A DNA stretch of 64,000 nucleotides from Hyalangium gracile (GCF_020103725.1 NZ_JAHXBG010000006.1:186001-250000); one strand, 5' to 3'. Positions 1-9,193 are shown, counted from the stretch's first letter. A program made the numbers and translations. Notes: generated by a model not told the origin, from the sequence alone.

Positions 1-689
1 AAGTCCAGCTCCGTGCGGAACTCCATCTCCAGGTTGACGGGGAAGCGCTTGTTGCGGCGCAGCTCCGCGCCTGTCGGCGTCGGCTGGATGGGCTCGTCGG
101 CAGCCTCGGGCTCCACCTCCTCCACCGGCTCGATGGGCTCGCCGTCCTCCACCGCCTCCAGCGGCTCGATGGGCTCGTCCACGGCGTCGGGCGACAGCGG
201 CTCGTCCTCGAGCGCCGGGGCCGGCTGCTGCACCGGCACCTTGGGATGGGCCGGCGCCGTCGCGGGGGCGGGCCGGTTGGCGTGCGGCAGGCCCACCGGA
301 GGCGCCAGCTTCTTCAGGCCCCGCTCGGTGATGGCCTCCAGGTGCTCCTTGATGGTGCTGGCCGCCGTCCAGTAGTTCTCCGCGGTGATGGTGTTGCCGG
401 AGAAGGCGGCGGCGCGGAAGGCATCCCGCTCCGCCTTGGGCAGCTTCCACAGCTCCACGAGCGTTCCCTTGCTCGCCTTGATTTCCCAGGCGAACCGGTC
501 CATCTCGAGGCGCGGGAAGTCGGACATCTCCAGCTTCAGCTCGAGGTTGGCCTCGTTCTCGCGCAGCGCGATGATGATCTCGACCGGCTGTGTCGAGGGC
601 AGCAGCTCATCGATGGCCTCGATGATGCCGGCCACATGGCCCGGGATGGCGGAGCCGTTCCACAACGCTGCGAGACTGAAAGTAGCCAC
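1..689 (-). CDS. PilZ domain protein (partial, runs off the window start)
   Basis: The minus strand is open from about 717 to the window edge. The visible 229 codons hold an N-terminal helical region of about 130 residues that I do not recognise, a Pro/Glu-rich linker of short Glu-Pro-Ile repeats, and then RRNKRFPVNLEMEF. That last stretch is how PilZ-type domains (cyclic-di-GMP binding or its paralogues) begin in many myxobacterial proteins, so the C-terminal PilZ body lies outside the window. The start chosen is GTG at 689, the first codon of the conserved-looking frame with a start codon. The only good Shine-Dalgarno (GGAGGT, 712-717) sits 22 bases upstream and better serves an ATG at 703, which is in another frame and stops at 607. 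The family call rests on about 20 residues. Confidence 0.55.
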   Translation of the reverse strand, partial: MATFSLAALWNGSAIPGHVAGIIEAIDELLPSTQPVEIIIALRENEANLELKLEMSDFPRLEMDRFAWEIKASKGTLVELWKLPKAERDAFRAAAFSGNTITAENYWTAASTIKEHLEAITERGLKKLAPPVGLPHANRPAPATAPAHPKVPVQQPAPALEDEPLSPDAVDEPIEPLEAVEDGEPIEPVEEVEPEAADEPIQPTPTGAELRRNKRFPVNLEMEFRTELD

Positions 690-822
690 GGACGGGGAAC
701 ATACCCGAGCTACCTCCGGCATCCACATCTCGGCGCGGAAAGTTGACCCAACCTGTCGGGGAGTGGGCGGCCGTCCCCTCCTCCCACGGCTGTAGCACCT
801 GCTCCCGGAAGGGAGCACACCG

Positions 823-2580
823 TCACCGTCCGGAGCGCAGTCCGGGGGGCGGGGCGTCCAGGCGGAAGACGGGGTAGAGGTTGAAGCGGGCGTCGTAGGT
901 GGGATGGCGCTCGTAGAAGAAGCGCATGCGGGCGCGCGGATCCGCCGCGAAGGCCGGCTCCTTCAGGCGCGCCTCCCAGGCGGCCTTCACTGCGGCGTCC
1001 TTGGCCAGCAATTCGCGGGCGTAGGGCTCCAGCACGTAGTCCTCGATGTACTCCTTCTGCTCGAAGTGGGGGTTGAAGAACCCCCAGGCCAGCAGCGAGT
1101 CCGGGCCGGACGGCTCCAGCAGGTGGCCGAGCAGCGCCACCCCCGGCTGCGCCACCGGCACGTAGAGCGAGCCCGCCGTCAGGGCCTGCGTCTCTGGCTT
1201 CCAGGCGCCCTTCACGCTGAGCACCTGGCGGCCCTCGTAGGACTGGGGGGTGAACTTCACCTCCGTGGCGCGGAACGCCTCCACCTGGGCGGCGGGCACC
1301 TCCTTCTCCAGGCGCTGGAAGCGCAGGCCGTGGGCGCGCAGCTTGGGCTCCATCCACGCGGCGTGGGCGGCGGGCACCACATAGCCGCTCTTCGGCAGCG
1401 GGACGGTGAGGACGGGGCGCACCTCGTCGAACAGCGGCACCTTCCACACCTGCGGCTTCGTGTCGTCATACCGCACCACCTTCTGGCCGGAGATGGGCGA
1501 GGGCTCGAAGGTGTAGGCGTAGCCGCGGAACTCGATGGGGTGGCTCTTGTCGGTGTGCTTCCAGGCGAGCGTCACCTCGCGCACCTGTCCCGCCTCGGCC
1601 GCCGCGTCCGCCGCCTTCACCGCGGCCTGCATGGCGGCGGCGTTGCCAGCCACGAATCGCAGGGAGCCTTCGAGGACGTTGCGCGTGGCCTTAACGCGCT
1701 GGGCGTACGGCTTCCACGAGTGGGTCTCCACCAGCATCCCGAAGCGGTTGTGCAGGGCCCAGTACGCCTGGCTGAAGCGCGGGGGCGCCACGCCCTGGGC
1801 GAAGCCGGACGAGGGGTCCTCGTCCTGGATGAAGGAGGGGTAGAAGGTGACGGGGAGGTGCCCCTGGGCCGAGAGCCCCGAGACGATCGCCTCCTGCATC
1901 TTCACCCCGAGCGCGCGCAGGGGCTCGGGGCCGCTGCGCAGCGGCTCGATGGTGACGGAGACGTCGTGCTCGAACTTGGCGCCGTCCGTGACGTGGAGGT
2001 CGATGTAGAAGAGCGGATTCCACGCGTGGAGGAAGGTGAGCAGGGCCACCATCTCCGGGGCGTCTGCCTTCGTGTAGTCGCGGTTGAGGTTGAGGTTCTG
2101 GGCGGTGACGCGCCAGCCCATCTCCTCGGGGCCCACCTGGTTGGGGCGGTTGTTGGGGCCGAAGCGCTCGTGGCCGTCGATGTTGAAGACGGGGACGAAG
2201 ACCGCCGTCACCTGGCCGAGCACTCCCGGCAGTGCCTTGCCCGAGAGCACGTCCCTCAGCAGCCAGAAGCCGGCGTCCTTGCCGTCGATCTCTCCGGAGT
2301 GGATGCCGCCCTGAAAGAAGACGACGGGGCGGCCCTTCTTCGCGTTGGCGGCGGCGGTGAGGGTGCCATCCGAGCTGGCGACGAGCGCGAGCATCGGGCG
2401 GCCCTCGGGCGTGGTGCCGAACGTCTCGCAGCGCACCTTGCCGGGGAAGGCCTTGGGGAAGTCACGGCAGAGGGACTCCACCTCGGCGTAGCGGCCAGTG
2501 CGAGCCCAGTTGGAGCGCTCGGCGGTGGTGGTGAGGGGAGCCTGGGCGAGCAGGAGCGTGAGGAGGGAGGGCAGGAGCAT
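823..2580 (-). CDS. M14-family zinc carboxypeptidase, exported
   Basis: 585 residues. A short hydrophobic signal (MLLPSLLTLLLAQA) precedes a metallocarboxypeptidase domain. The zinc motif H-x-x-E is visible in GGIHSGEIDG and the second zinc histidine in IDLHVTDG; NLNLNRDY supplies the Asn-Arg pair that binds substrate in this family. The family removes C-terminal residues or acts on peptidoglycan peptides and works in the periplasm or outside the cell. The C-terminal 250 residues are beta-rich and not assigned. I placed the start at the ATG at 2580 because it gives a clean signal peptide; the longer open frame upstream overlaps the neighbouring hydrolase gene and looks non-coding. Confidence 0.8.
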   Translation of the reverse strand: MLLPSLLTLLLAQAPLTTTAERSNWARTGRYAEVESLCRDFPKAFPGKVRCETFGTTPEGRPMLALVASSDGTLTAAANAKKGRPVVFFQGGIHSGEIDGKDAGFWLLRDVLSGKALPGVLGQVTAVFVPVFNIDGHERFGPNNRPNQVGPEEMGWRVTAQNLNLNRDYTKADAPEMVALLTFLHAWNPLFYIDLHVTDGAKFEHDVSVTIEPLRSGPEPLRALGVKMQEAIVSGLSAQGHLPVTFYPSFIQDEDPSSGFAQGVAPPRFSQAYWALHNRFGMLVETHSWKPYAQRVKATRNVLEGSLRFVAGNAAAMQAAVKAADAAAEAGQVREVTLAWKHTDKSHPIEFRGYAYTFEPSPISGQKVVRYDDTKPQVWKVPLFDEVRPVLTVPLPKSGYVVPAAHAAWMEPKLRAHGLRFQRLEKEVPAAQVEAFRATEVKFTPQSYEGRQVLSVKGAWKPETQALTAGSLYVPVAQPGVALLGHLLEPSGPDSLLAWGFFNPHFEQKEYIEDYVLEPYARELLAKDAAVKAAWEARLKEPAFAADPRARMRFFYERHPTYDARFNLYPVFRLDAPPPGLRSGR

Positions 2581-2612
2581 GGTGAGGGCCCCACCATACC
2601 TGCCCGGTTGGC

Positions 2613-3551
2613 TCAGCGCTGCCGAACAGTGAGGCTCTCGCCCACGGCGAGCACGTGGAGCTTCTCGCGCGGCCAGTTGCGGCGGTTCCACTCCGTGTCC
2701 AGGCGCTGGGGAGGCTCGTCGAGCGGCTCGTCGGTGAGCTTGAAGGTGCCCCAGTGCATGGCGAGGAAGCGGGAAGCGCCCAGGTCCTCGAAGGCCTGCA
2801 CGGCCTCCTCGGGGTTCATGTGCTGCTTGCTCATGAACCACGCCGGATCATACGCACCGATGGGGAGCATGGCCGCGTCGATGCCGGGGTGGCGGCGGCC
2901 GATCTCCTTGAAGCCCTCGAAGTAGGCGGTGTCGCCGGAGTGGTAGAGGCGGGAACTGGAGCCCTCGATGACGAAGCCGCCCCAGAGCATCTCGTTGGCG
3001 TCGGCCAGGGCGCGGCGGCTCCAGTGCTGCGAGGGGACGTAGTGGACGGTGACGGGGCCCACCTTCGTGGAGCCCCACCAGTCCAGCTCGGTGCAGGGCA
3101 TGCCACGGCGGCCGCGGAAGAGCTTCGCGTGGCCCAGCCCGGTGACGATGGGCGCGCGGACGGCCTCCAGCGAGGGCATGTCCAGGTGATCGTAGTGATT
3201 GTGGGAGACGAGGCTGGCGGCGATGGGAGGCAGCTTCTCCGGGGGCACGCCCGGAGGCACGTTGCGGCGGATGACGACGTTGATGGCGTCGCGCAGCACC
3301 GGATCGATGAGGAGGGAGACGCCGTCGAGCTGCACGAGCCAGCTGGCATGCCCGAGCCAGGTGAGGCGCGCGCCCTCGCCTGGAGCGGGCGGAGTGGCCA
3401 GGGCGGTGAGGTCCGGCTCGATGCGGGGGACGGAGGCCCGGCTCGGGGACTTGCGCCGGCGGCCGGTGAGCTTGTCCGTCACCGCCCACTTGAAGACAGT
3501 GTCGAAGCGGTGCGGGATACTGCCGTCGAGGTTCTTGAAGCGCGGCGCCAT
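2613..3551 (-). CDS. Metallo-beta-lactamase-fold hydrolase (UlaG/NAPE-PLD-like)
   Basis: 312 residues. The metal-binding motif is SHNHYDHLD (HxHxDH), with later ligands in VPSQHWS, YHSGDTAYF and LAMHWGTF. This pattern is typical of COG2220 hydrolases, which include N-acyl-phosphatidylethanolamine phospholipase D and UlaG-type lactonases. The N-terminal FKNLDGSIPHRFDTVFKW segment resembles the lead-in of the NAPE-PLD branch, so a phospholipid substrate is possible but not shown. The start ATG at 3551 (MAPRFKN) is preferred; ATG at 3596 is an in-frame alternative with no better ribosome site. It lies 32 bases upstream of the carboxypeptidase gene on the same strand and may be cotranscribed with it. 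Confidence 0.75.
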   Translation of the reverse strand: MAPRFKNLDGSIPHRFDTVFKWAVTDKLTGRRRKSPSRASVPRIEPDLTALATPPAPGEGARLTWLGHASWLVQLDGVSLLIDPVLRDAINVVIRRNVPPGVPPEKLPPIAASLVSHNHYDHLDMPSLEAVRAPIVTGLGHAKLFRGRRGMPCTELDWWGSTKVGPVTVHYVPSQHWSRRALADANEMLWGGFVIEGSSSRLYHSGDTAYFEGFKEIGRRHPGIDAAMLPIGAYDPAWFMSKQHMNPEEAVQAFEDLGASRFLAMHWGTFKLTDEPLDEPPQRLDTEWNRRNWPREKLHVLAVGESLTVRQR

Positions 3552-3689
3552 GCGTGGGGGTTCTCCAGGGCGGTAGGGCCCGTCACCCCTGTTCATGCTC
3601 GCCCGAGGCCTGTGCGCGCAAGGGGAAGCGAGGGTTGCAGGCAAGGAGGGCGGCCAAGAGCGTCCGCCTCCTTATATAGAGAAGGGACG

Positions 3690-5135
3690 ATGCCTCCCCC
3701 TCCTGGAATCACCCGCAAGCTGCTGTTCGCCTTCGGGGCGCTGGTGGCGCTGTTCGCCGCCGCGTCCGTGTTCGCGCTTGGCCGCCTGACGGAGATCCAC
3801 GATGGGTCGCACGCCCTTCAGTCAGCCAGCGGACGGGTCCGCACCGCGCTGGAGCTCGCCACGGCCGTGCGGGATGAGTACGCCCACCTGGCGCACACCA
3901 TCATCCTCGGCAACGACAGCCACGCCCGCTTCCATGCCGAGGCCCGAGCCCGCGTCGAGGAGCTCACCCGTCGCCTCCAGGAGCAGGCGCAGGACGCCGA
4001 GGAGCGCGCCTGGGTTGCAGACATCCAGGAGTCCGGTGATGCGCTGGATCGCCTCTTCCGCGAGACGCTGCTTCCCGCCGTCGTCGCCAGGGACCATGCC
4101 GCGGTGACGGCCGCACATGGCCGGGCGCTGGAGCTCGTCGCCCTCATCCAGGCCCGAGCCGATGCGCTGGCCCGAAGGTTCGATACGTCCATCGGCTCGT
4201 TCGCCGAGCACGTGGGCGCGGTGGAGCACACCAGCTTCCTGTGGGCGCTGCTGTTCCTCGGTGGCGCCACGCTCTTCGCGGCGGGTGTGGGGCTCTACAT
4301 CGGAAACTCCGTGGCCCGCCCCGTGGCCCGGCTCACCGAGGGCGCCTCCCGGCTGGCCCAGGGAGACCTGAACACCCGCATCCCCGAGGGCGAGCCGGAT
4401 GAGTTTGGTCGGCTCGCCGCCCAGTTCAACCGGATGACCGAGGCCCTGCGCGCTCACCAGGAGCAGCTCGTCCAGCACGAGAAGCTCGCGGGCATCGGCC
4501 GGCTGGCCGCGGGCGTGGCGCACGAGATCAACAACCCGCTCGGCGTCATCCTCGGCTACGTGCGCCTGCTGGAGCGCAAGGCCGAGGGCCCGCTCGCCGA
4601 GGACCTCAAGGTCGTGGAGGAGGAGGCCGTCCGCTGCCAGGAGATCGTCGAGGGGCTGCTGGATCTGGCTCGGCCGGGACGCCTGGCGGTGGAGCAGGTA
4701 GCCCTGCGCGAGGTCTGCGATGAAGTCGTGGCGCGGCTCCAGGAATCTACCCGGCTGGGAGATGTGAAGGTGCAGGTGGAGGGAGACGCCTCCGCCTGGG
4801 TCCACCCGCAGCGGGTGCGTCAGGTGCTCTTCAACCTGGTGAAGAACGCCGCCGAGGCCGCGGGCTCGGGCGGCCGCGTGGCCGTGCGCATCGAGGGCCG
4901 CACGGACGGCGGCGCCACCGTGGCTGTCTCGGACTCCGGGCCGGGGGTGAAGCCGGAGGACCGCTCGCGCCTGTTCGAGCCCTTCTTCACGACAAAAACC
5001 TCGGGGACGGGGCTGGGGCTCGCGGTGAGCCAGGCCATCGCCCACGCGCACGGCGGGCGCATCGAGGCGGACACGGGGCCACTGGGCGGAGCGCGCTTCA
5101 CGCTCCACCTGCCGCCCGCGGGGGAGGGCGCATGA
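3690..5135 (+). CDS. Membrane sensor histidine kinase
   Basis: 481 residues. Transmembrane helix 1 is at about 9-30 and helix 2 at about 182-204. They enclose a helical periplasmic sensor of the four-helix-bundle type. A HAMP linker (about 205-257) leads to an H-box AAGVAHEINNP with phospho-accepting His278, an N-box (NLVKNAAEAA) and G-boxes (DSGPGVK, GTGLGLAV). These are the marks of an orthodox NtrB/AtoS-like kinase. The stop overlaps the start of the response regulator gene by four bases (ATGA), so the two are translationally coupled and almost certainly partners. The signal sensed cannot be read from the sequence. Confidence 0.9.
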   Translation: MPPPPGITRKLLFAFGALVALFAAASVFALGRLTEIHDGSHALQSASGRVRTALELATAVRDEYAHLAHTIILGNDSHARFHAEARARVEELTRRLQEQAQDAEERAWVADIQESGDALDRLFRETLLPAVVARDHAAVTAAHGRALELVALIQARADALARRFDTSIGSFAEHVGAVEHTSFLWALLFLGGATLFAAGVGLYIGNSVARPVARLTEGASRLAQGDLNTRIPEGEPDEFGRLAAQFNRMTEALRAHQEQLVQHEKLAGIGRLAAGVAHEINNPLGVILGYVRLLERKAEGPLAEDLKVVEEEAVRCQEIVEGLLDLARPGRLAVEQVALREVCDEVVARLQESTRLGDVKVQVEGDASAWVHPQRVRQVLFNLVKNAAEAAGSGGRVAVRIEGRTDGGATVAVSDSGPGVKPEDRSRLFEPFFTTKTSGTGLGLAVSQAIAHAHGGRIEADTGPLGGARFTLHLPPAGEGA

Positions 5136-6535
5136 GCGACACGGGCAAGCCGAGTGTCCTGGTGGTGGATGACAAGGAGAACATGCTCAAGCTGTTCTCC
5201 CGCATCCTCGGGGACGCCTACGCGGTGACCACGGCGGGGGACGGAGAGCGGGCGCTGGCGCTGGTGGCCTCGCGCGAGTTCGACGTGGTGGTGACGGACA
5301 TCCAGATGCCCGGCGCGGACGGCTTCGCGGTGCTGCGAGAGGTGAAGCGGCGCGCTCCCGCCACGGAGGTGGTGCTCGTCACGGCCTACGCCAGCATCCC
5401 CAAGGCCGTGGAGGCCATGCGCGAGGGCGCCTACGACTACCTGGCCAAGCCGTTCGATCCGGACGAGGTGGCGCTGGTGGTGGCCCGAGCCCTGGAGCGG
5501 CGCCGGCAGCGGCGGCAGGCCGAGGGGCTCAAGGAGCAGCTGGCCACGGCGCCGGACTTCCACGGCCTGCTGGGCACCAGCGGGGCGATGCGGCAGACGT
5601 GCGCGCTCCTGGCCCAGGGCGCGGCGCGGGACTTCACCGTGCTGCTCACCGGAGAGACGGGTACGGGCAAGGAGCTGGCGGCGAGAGCCGTCCACGCCGA
5701 GAGCCCCCGCCGCGGTGGCTCCTTCGTGGCGGTGAACTGCGGCGCACTGCCCGCCGAGCTCGTGGAGAGCGAGCTGTTCGGCCACGCCAAGGGCGCCTTC
5801 ACGGGAGCCACCGTCGCCAAGGCCGGCCTCTTCGAGGAGGCCCGGGGCGGCACGCTCTTCCTGGACGAGGTGGGCGAGCTGCCCTCGGCCATGCAGGTGA
5901 AGCTCAACCGCGCGCTGCAGGAGAAGGAGGTGCGCCGCGTGGGCACCACCCAGCCGGTGAAGGTGGACGTGCGAGTCGTGGCGGCCACCCACCGCGACCT
6001 CCAGGCCGAGGTGACCGCGGGCCGCTTCCGGGAGGACCTCTACTACCGCCTCAACGTCTTCACCGTCCGCATGCCCGCCCTGCGCGAGCGGCGCGAGGAC
6101 ATCCCTCTGCTGGCCATGCACTTCCTCGCCCGGGGAGGCCGCTCACTGGAGGGCTTCACGCCCGAGGCGCTGCGGGCGCTGGTGGGCTACGCGTGGCCGG
6201 GCAACGTCCGGCAGCTCGAGAACGCCGTGGCGCGCGCCGTCGCCGTCACCCAGGGCCCCCGCATCCGCCTCGAGGACCTGCCCCCCGAGCTCGCCGGAGT
6301 GACGGCCGGGGCCCTGCCCACCGAGAGCCTGGCGAAGATGCCCTACCGCGAGGCGGTGGACAGCGCCCGGGATGCCGTGTCCCGCGACTACCTCGTGGCG
6401 CTGATGCAGGAATTCGCCGGGAATGTCACCCACGCCGCCGAGCGCGCCGGCATGGAGCGCGAGAGCCTCCACCGGCTCCTCAAGCGCTACGGCGTGCGCT
6501 CGGAGGACTTCAAGCACGGCGATCAACGCCAATGA
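5132..6535 (+). CDS. NtrC-family sigma54-dependent response regulator
   Basis: 467 residues. The receiver domain (1-120) has the acidic pair D13/D14, phospho-acceptor Asp56 (VVTDIQMPG) and Lys106. The AAA+ domain carries Walker A GETGTGKE (174-181), the sigma54-contacting GAFTGA loop (221-226), Walker B FLDEVGEL and an arginine-finger region. The C-terminal helix-turn-helix is Fis-like (GNVTHAAERAGMERESLHRLLKRYG). Phosphorylation by the overlapping kinase would drive oligomerisation and open-complex formation at sigma54 promoters. Targets are unknown; the following peptidase gene is one obvious candidate, 120 bases downstream. Confidence 0.92.
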   Translation: MSDTGKPSVLVVDDKENMLKLFSRILGDAYAVTTAGDGERALALVASREFDVVVTDIQMPGADGFAVLREVKRRAPATEVVLVTAYASIPKAVEAMREGAYDYLAKPFDPDEVALVVARALERRRQRRQAEGLKEQLATAPDFHGLLGTSGAMRQTCALLAQGAARDFTVLLTGETGTGKELAARAVHAESPRRGGSFVAVNCGALPAELVESELFGHAKGAFTGATVAKAGLFEEARGGTLFLDEVGELPSAMQVKLNRALQEKEVRRVGTTQPVKVDVRVVAATHRDLQAEVTAGRFREDLYYRLNVFTVRMPALRERREDIPLLAMHFLARGGRSLEGFTPEALRALVGYAWPGNVRQLENAVARAVAVTQGPRIRLEDLPPELAGVTAGALPTESLAKMPYREAVDSARDAVSRDYLVALMQEFAGNVTHAAERAGMERESLHRLLKRYGVRSEDFKHGDQRQ

Positions 6536-6540
6536 TGCGG

Positions 6541-6558
6541 TGCGGCGAAATAGCCGCA
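6541..6558. repeat. Small hairpin between regulator and peptidase genes
   Basis: TGCGGC and GCCGCA form a perfect six-base stem around a GAAATA loop, five bases after the regulator stop codon. There is no T-tract after it, so it is at best a weak terminator or an mRNA 3'-end hairpin. Confidence 0.35.
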
Positions 6559-6655
6559 AAACATGTTGCGGTAAATGTAGGTGTTGAAGCAACTCCGGCA
6601 TTTACGCGGCGATAACTGGGCAGTTTCTCTCTTCCTGAAAATTGAGGATCTGCCC

Positions 6656-7348
6656 ATGACCGCCGTGAGCCCCCTTCAGTCCACCCGAGCCGTCTCCCTG
6701 GCCGCCCCCCGCGCGGCGGATCCCGTCCTCCGCCAGGGCTCCAAGGGCGCCGCGGTGACGCAGCTGCAGAACCTGCTGCGCGGCAAGGGCTACAACATCG
6801 CCGCGGACGGGGACTTCGGCCCCAAGACGAGCGCGGCGGTGAAGAGCTTCCAGTCCTCGCGCGGCCTGGTCGCCGACGGCGTGGTGGGCCCCAAGACGTG
6901 GGCGGCGCTGCGCTCGGGCGGCGTGTCCAATCCTCCCTCGGGCGGTGGCAAGCAGGTGACGGCGTACGTGCAGGGCCGGCCCTCCACCATCACCGTGCAG
7001 CCGGTGGGTAACGGCCAGTACCTGCGCGCGGATGCGGCGCGCAACTTCAAGGCCATGCAGTCGGCCGCTCGGGCCGCCGGCATCAACCTCACGGCCACCA
7101 GCGGCTTCCGCACCATGGAGCAGCAGCGGGTGCTCTACCAGAAGTACCTCAACGGCACCGGCAACAAGGCCGCCAAGCCCGGCTACTCCAACCACCAGAA
7201 CGGTATCTCCATGGATATCGGCGGCGTCGGTGGCTACAACACCAAGGCTTACAACTGGCTGAAGAACAACGCGGCCCGCTACGGCTTCAAGAACGACGTG
7301 GCCGGCGAGCACTGGCACTGGACGTACAAGGGCGGTGGCGTGGCGTAG
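6656..7348 (+). CDS. Peptidoglycan-binding D,D-carboxypeptidase (M15B/VanY type)
   Basis: 230 residues. Residues about 22-80 form a PG_binding_1 domain (QGSKGAAVTQLQNLLRGKGY, then DGDFGPKT and DGVVGPKTW). The C-terminal half is an M15B peptidase of VanY type: SGFRTMEQQ, SNHQNGISMDI (zinc His and Asp) and GEHWHWTY (catalytic Glu, zinc His). It would cleave the terminal D-Ala of cell-wall stem peptides or an equivalent bond. No classical signal peptide is seen; the 20-residue N-terminus is Ala/Ser-rich and may be an unconventional export or prodomain sequence. Start ATG 6656 follows GAGGA at a spacing of eight. Confidence 0.82.
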   Translation: MTAVSPLQSTRAVSLAAPRAADPVLRQGSKGAAVTQLQNLLRGKGYNIAADGDFGPKTSAAVKSFQSSRGLVADGVVGPKTWAALRSGGVSNPPSGGGKQVTAYVQGRPSTITVQPVGNGQYLRADAARNFKAMQSAARAAGINLTATSGFRTMEQQRVLYQKYLNGTGNKAAKPGYSNHQNGISMDIGGVGGYNTKAYNWLKNNAARYGFKNDVAGEHWHWTYKGGGVA

Positions 7349-7416
7349 GGCGCCATCCCACCCCAGGAAGTATTACCGCCCGCACTGAGCACTGGAGATT
7401 CTCCCCAGGTGCGCTA

Positions 7417-7456
7417 GGTCACGCCTCCGCAACGGGAGGGTCACGTGACTGCCACG
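7417..7456 (+). promoter_or_regulatory. Pho-box-like tandem repeats upstream of the phosphate operon
   Basis: Four seven-base units recur with an 11-base period: GGTCACG (7417), CGCAACG (7428), GGTCACG (7439) and TGCCACG (7450), separated by four-base spacers. Two units are identical; the others match at four and five of seven positions. The seven-plus-four layout is that of PhoB/PhoP operators, and the downstream operon encodes a phosphate transporter. Binding is inferred. The palindrome GTCACGTGAC (7440-7449) overlaps the third unit and could be read as a separate site. Confidence 0.45.
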
Positions 7457-7504
7457 GCCTCCCTTCGTTTCAGGCGCTCACCCGGTGGGCGCCCAGGAGG
7501 CTGA

Positions 7505-8131
7505 ATGCTCCAGAAGTTGATGCCCAAGTCGGACGAGTTCTTCGATGACTTCGATGCCCAGTGCGCGGCGACCGTGGAGGGCACACGGATGCTGCACGCG
7601 CTGCTCAGCGACTACCGGGACGTCGCCGCGCGCGTGCAGGCGCTCAAGGACGTGGAGCACAAGGGCGACGAGGTGACGCACACCGCCTTCAACCGGCTCC
7701 ACCAGCAGTTCATCACCCCGTTCGATCGGGCGCAGATCCACTCGCTGCTGTCTCGCATCGACGACGTGTTGGACCTGACCAACGCGGCGGCCTCGCGGCT
7801 GCACTACTACGAGATCGAGACCAGCCTGCCGGATGCCACGGAGCTGTCGCGGCTGCTGGTGCAGAGCGCGGAGAAGGTCCGCGAGGTGGTGGCGGCGCTG
7901 CGGCACATCAAGCAGCCGCAGCAGATCCTCGCCGGCTGCCGGGACATCAAGAAGCTGGAGTCCCAGGCGGACGAGGTGCTGCGCGCCGGAGTGGGCCGGC
8001 TCTTCAAGAGCGGCGTGGATCCCCTGACCATCATCAAGTGGAAGGAGATCTACGATCTCATCGAGACCGCCACCGACAAGTGCCTCGGCGTCGCCAACGT
8101 CATCGAGGGCGTGGTCCTGGAGCACTCCTGA
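7505..8131 (+). CDS. DUF47 family Pit accessory protein (PhoU-like)
   Basis: 208 residues, all predicted helix, beginning MLQKLMPKSDEFFDDFDAQ, the typical opening of DUF47/PhoU-like proteins. Conserved acidic pairs (VEHKGDEVTH, SRIDDVLDLTNA) suit metal-cluster binding between helical bundles. Members sit next to Pit transporters and appear to modulate low-affinity phosphate uptake. The gene lies one base upstream of the pit gene (TGA then ATG two bases on), so they form one operon. Ribosome site GGAGG precedes the ATG by a few bases. Confidence 0.88.
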   Translation: MLQKLMPKSDEFFDDFDAQCAATVEGTRMLHALLSDYRDVAARVQALKDVEHKGDEVTHTAFNRLHQQFITPFDRAQIHSLLSRIDDVLDLTNAAASRLHYYEIETSLPDATELSRLLVQSAEKVREVVAALRHIKQPQQILAGCRDIKKLESQADEVLRAGVGRLFKSGVDPLTIIKWKEIYDLIETATDKCLGVANVIEGVVLEHS

Positions 8132-8132
8132 G

Positions 8133-9158
8133 ATGCTGCTTACCGCTGTCATCGTCATCGTCGCGGTCGCGCTCATCTTCGACTTCATCAACGGCTTTCA
8201 CGACGCGGCCAACTCCATCGCCACGGTGGTGTCCACGCGCGTGCTGTCGCCGAACCTGGCGGTGGCCTGGGCGGCCTTCTTCAACTTCATCGCGGCGTTC
8301 GGCGGTGGGGTGAAGGTGGCCAACACGATGGGCAAGGGCATCATCAACTTCGACATGCTGCGCGCCGCGGGCTCTCACTCGGTGTTGATGGTCATCTTCT
8401 CGGCGCTGATGGGCGCCATCGCGTGGAACCTGCTGACGTGGTGGTGGGGGCTGCCGTCCTCCTCGTCGCACGCGCTGGCGGGGGGGATGATCGGCGCCAC
8501 GCTGCCGGTGCTCGGCTTCTCCGGGCTGGTGGGCTCGGGCATCGCGAAGATCGCCGCCTTCATCGTGCTCTCGCCGGTGATGGGCGTGCTGCTGGGCACG
8601 CTGCTGATGCTGGCGAGCACCTGGACGGTGCACCGCCAGACGCCCCTCAAGGTGGACACGTGGTTCCGGCGGTTGCAGCTCGTCTCGTCCGCCATCTTCT
8701 CGTACAGCCACGGCACCAATGACGCGCAGAAGGTGATGGGCATCATCGCCGTGGTGCTCTTCGGCACCATCTGGAAGGACCGGGAGTTCCACATCGACAC
8801 GTGGATGATCCTCTCCTGCCACGCGGCCATCGCGCTGGGGACGTTCTTCGGCGGCTGGCGCATCATCAAGACGATGGGCCACAGCCTGACGAAGCTGGCG
8901 CCCATCGGCGGCTTCAGCGCGGAGACGGGCGGCGGCGTCACCATCATCTTCCTGGCGAAGCTGGGCATCCCCGTGTCCACCACGCACACCATTACGGGTG
9001 CCATCGTCGGGGTGGGCGCCACCAAGGGCTGGCGCGCGGTGAAGTGGGGCGTGGCCGGCCGCATCATCTGGGCCTGGGTGTTCACCATCCCCGCCTCGGC
9101 GGCGGCGGCCCTGCTCGTCTACGGGATTACCTGGGTGGTGGTGAAGCTGGTGGGGTAG
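8133..9158 (+). CDS. pit: Low-affinity inorganic phosphate transporter, Pit family
   Basis: 341 residues with about ten membrane helices. The duplicated Pit signature is clear: FINGFHDAANSIATVVSTRVL near the N-terminus and SYSHGTNDAQKVMGI in the middle, each contributing phosphate and cation ligands. Pit proteins import metal-phosphate with protons at the inner membrane. The length is at the short end for the family, as is usual for non-enteric members. It follows the DUF47 gene without a gap and probably shares its Pho-type regulation. Confidence 0.92.
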   Translation: MLLTAVIVIVAVALIFDFINGFHDAANSIATVVSTRVLSPNLAVAWAAFFNFIAAFGGGVKVANTMGKGIINFDMLRAAGSHSVLMVIFSALMGAIAWNLLTWWWGLPSSSSHALAGGMIGATLPVLGFSGLVGSGIAKIAAFIVLSPVMGVLLGTLLMLASTWTVHRQTPLKVDTWFRRLQLVSSAIFSYSHGTNDAQKVMGIIAVVLFGTIWKDREFHIDTWMILSCHAAIALGTFFGGWRIIKTMGHSLTKLAPIGGFSAETGGGVTIIFLAKLGIPVSTTHTITGAIVGVGATKGWRAVKWGVAGRIIWAWVFTIPASAAAALLVYGITWVVVKLVG

Positions 9159-9193
9159 GGCTGCCGCCTTCCTGGCGCGCGCCCCAGCAAAGC

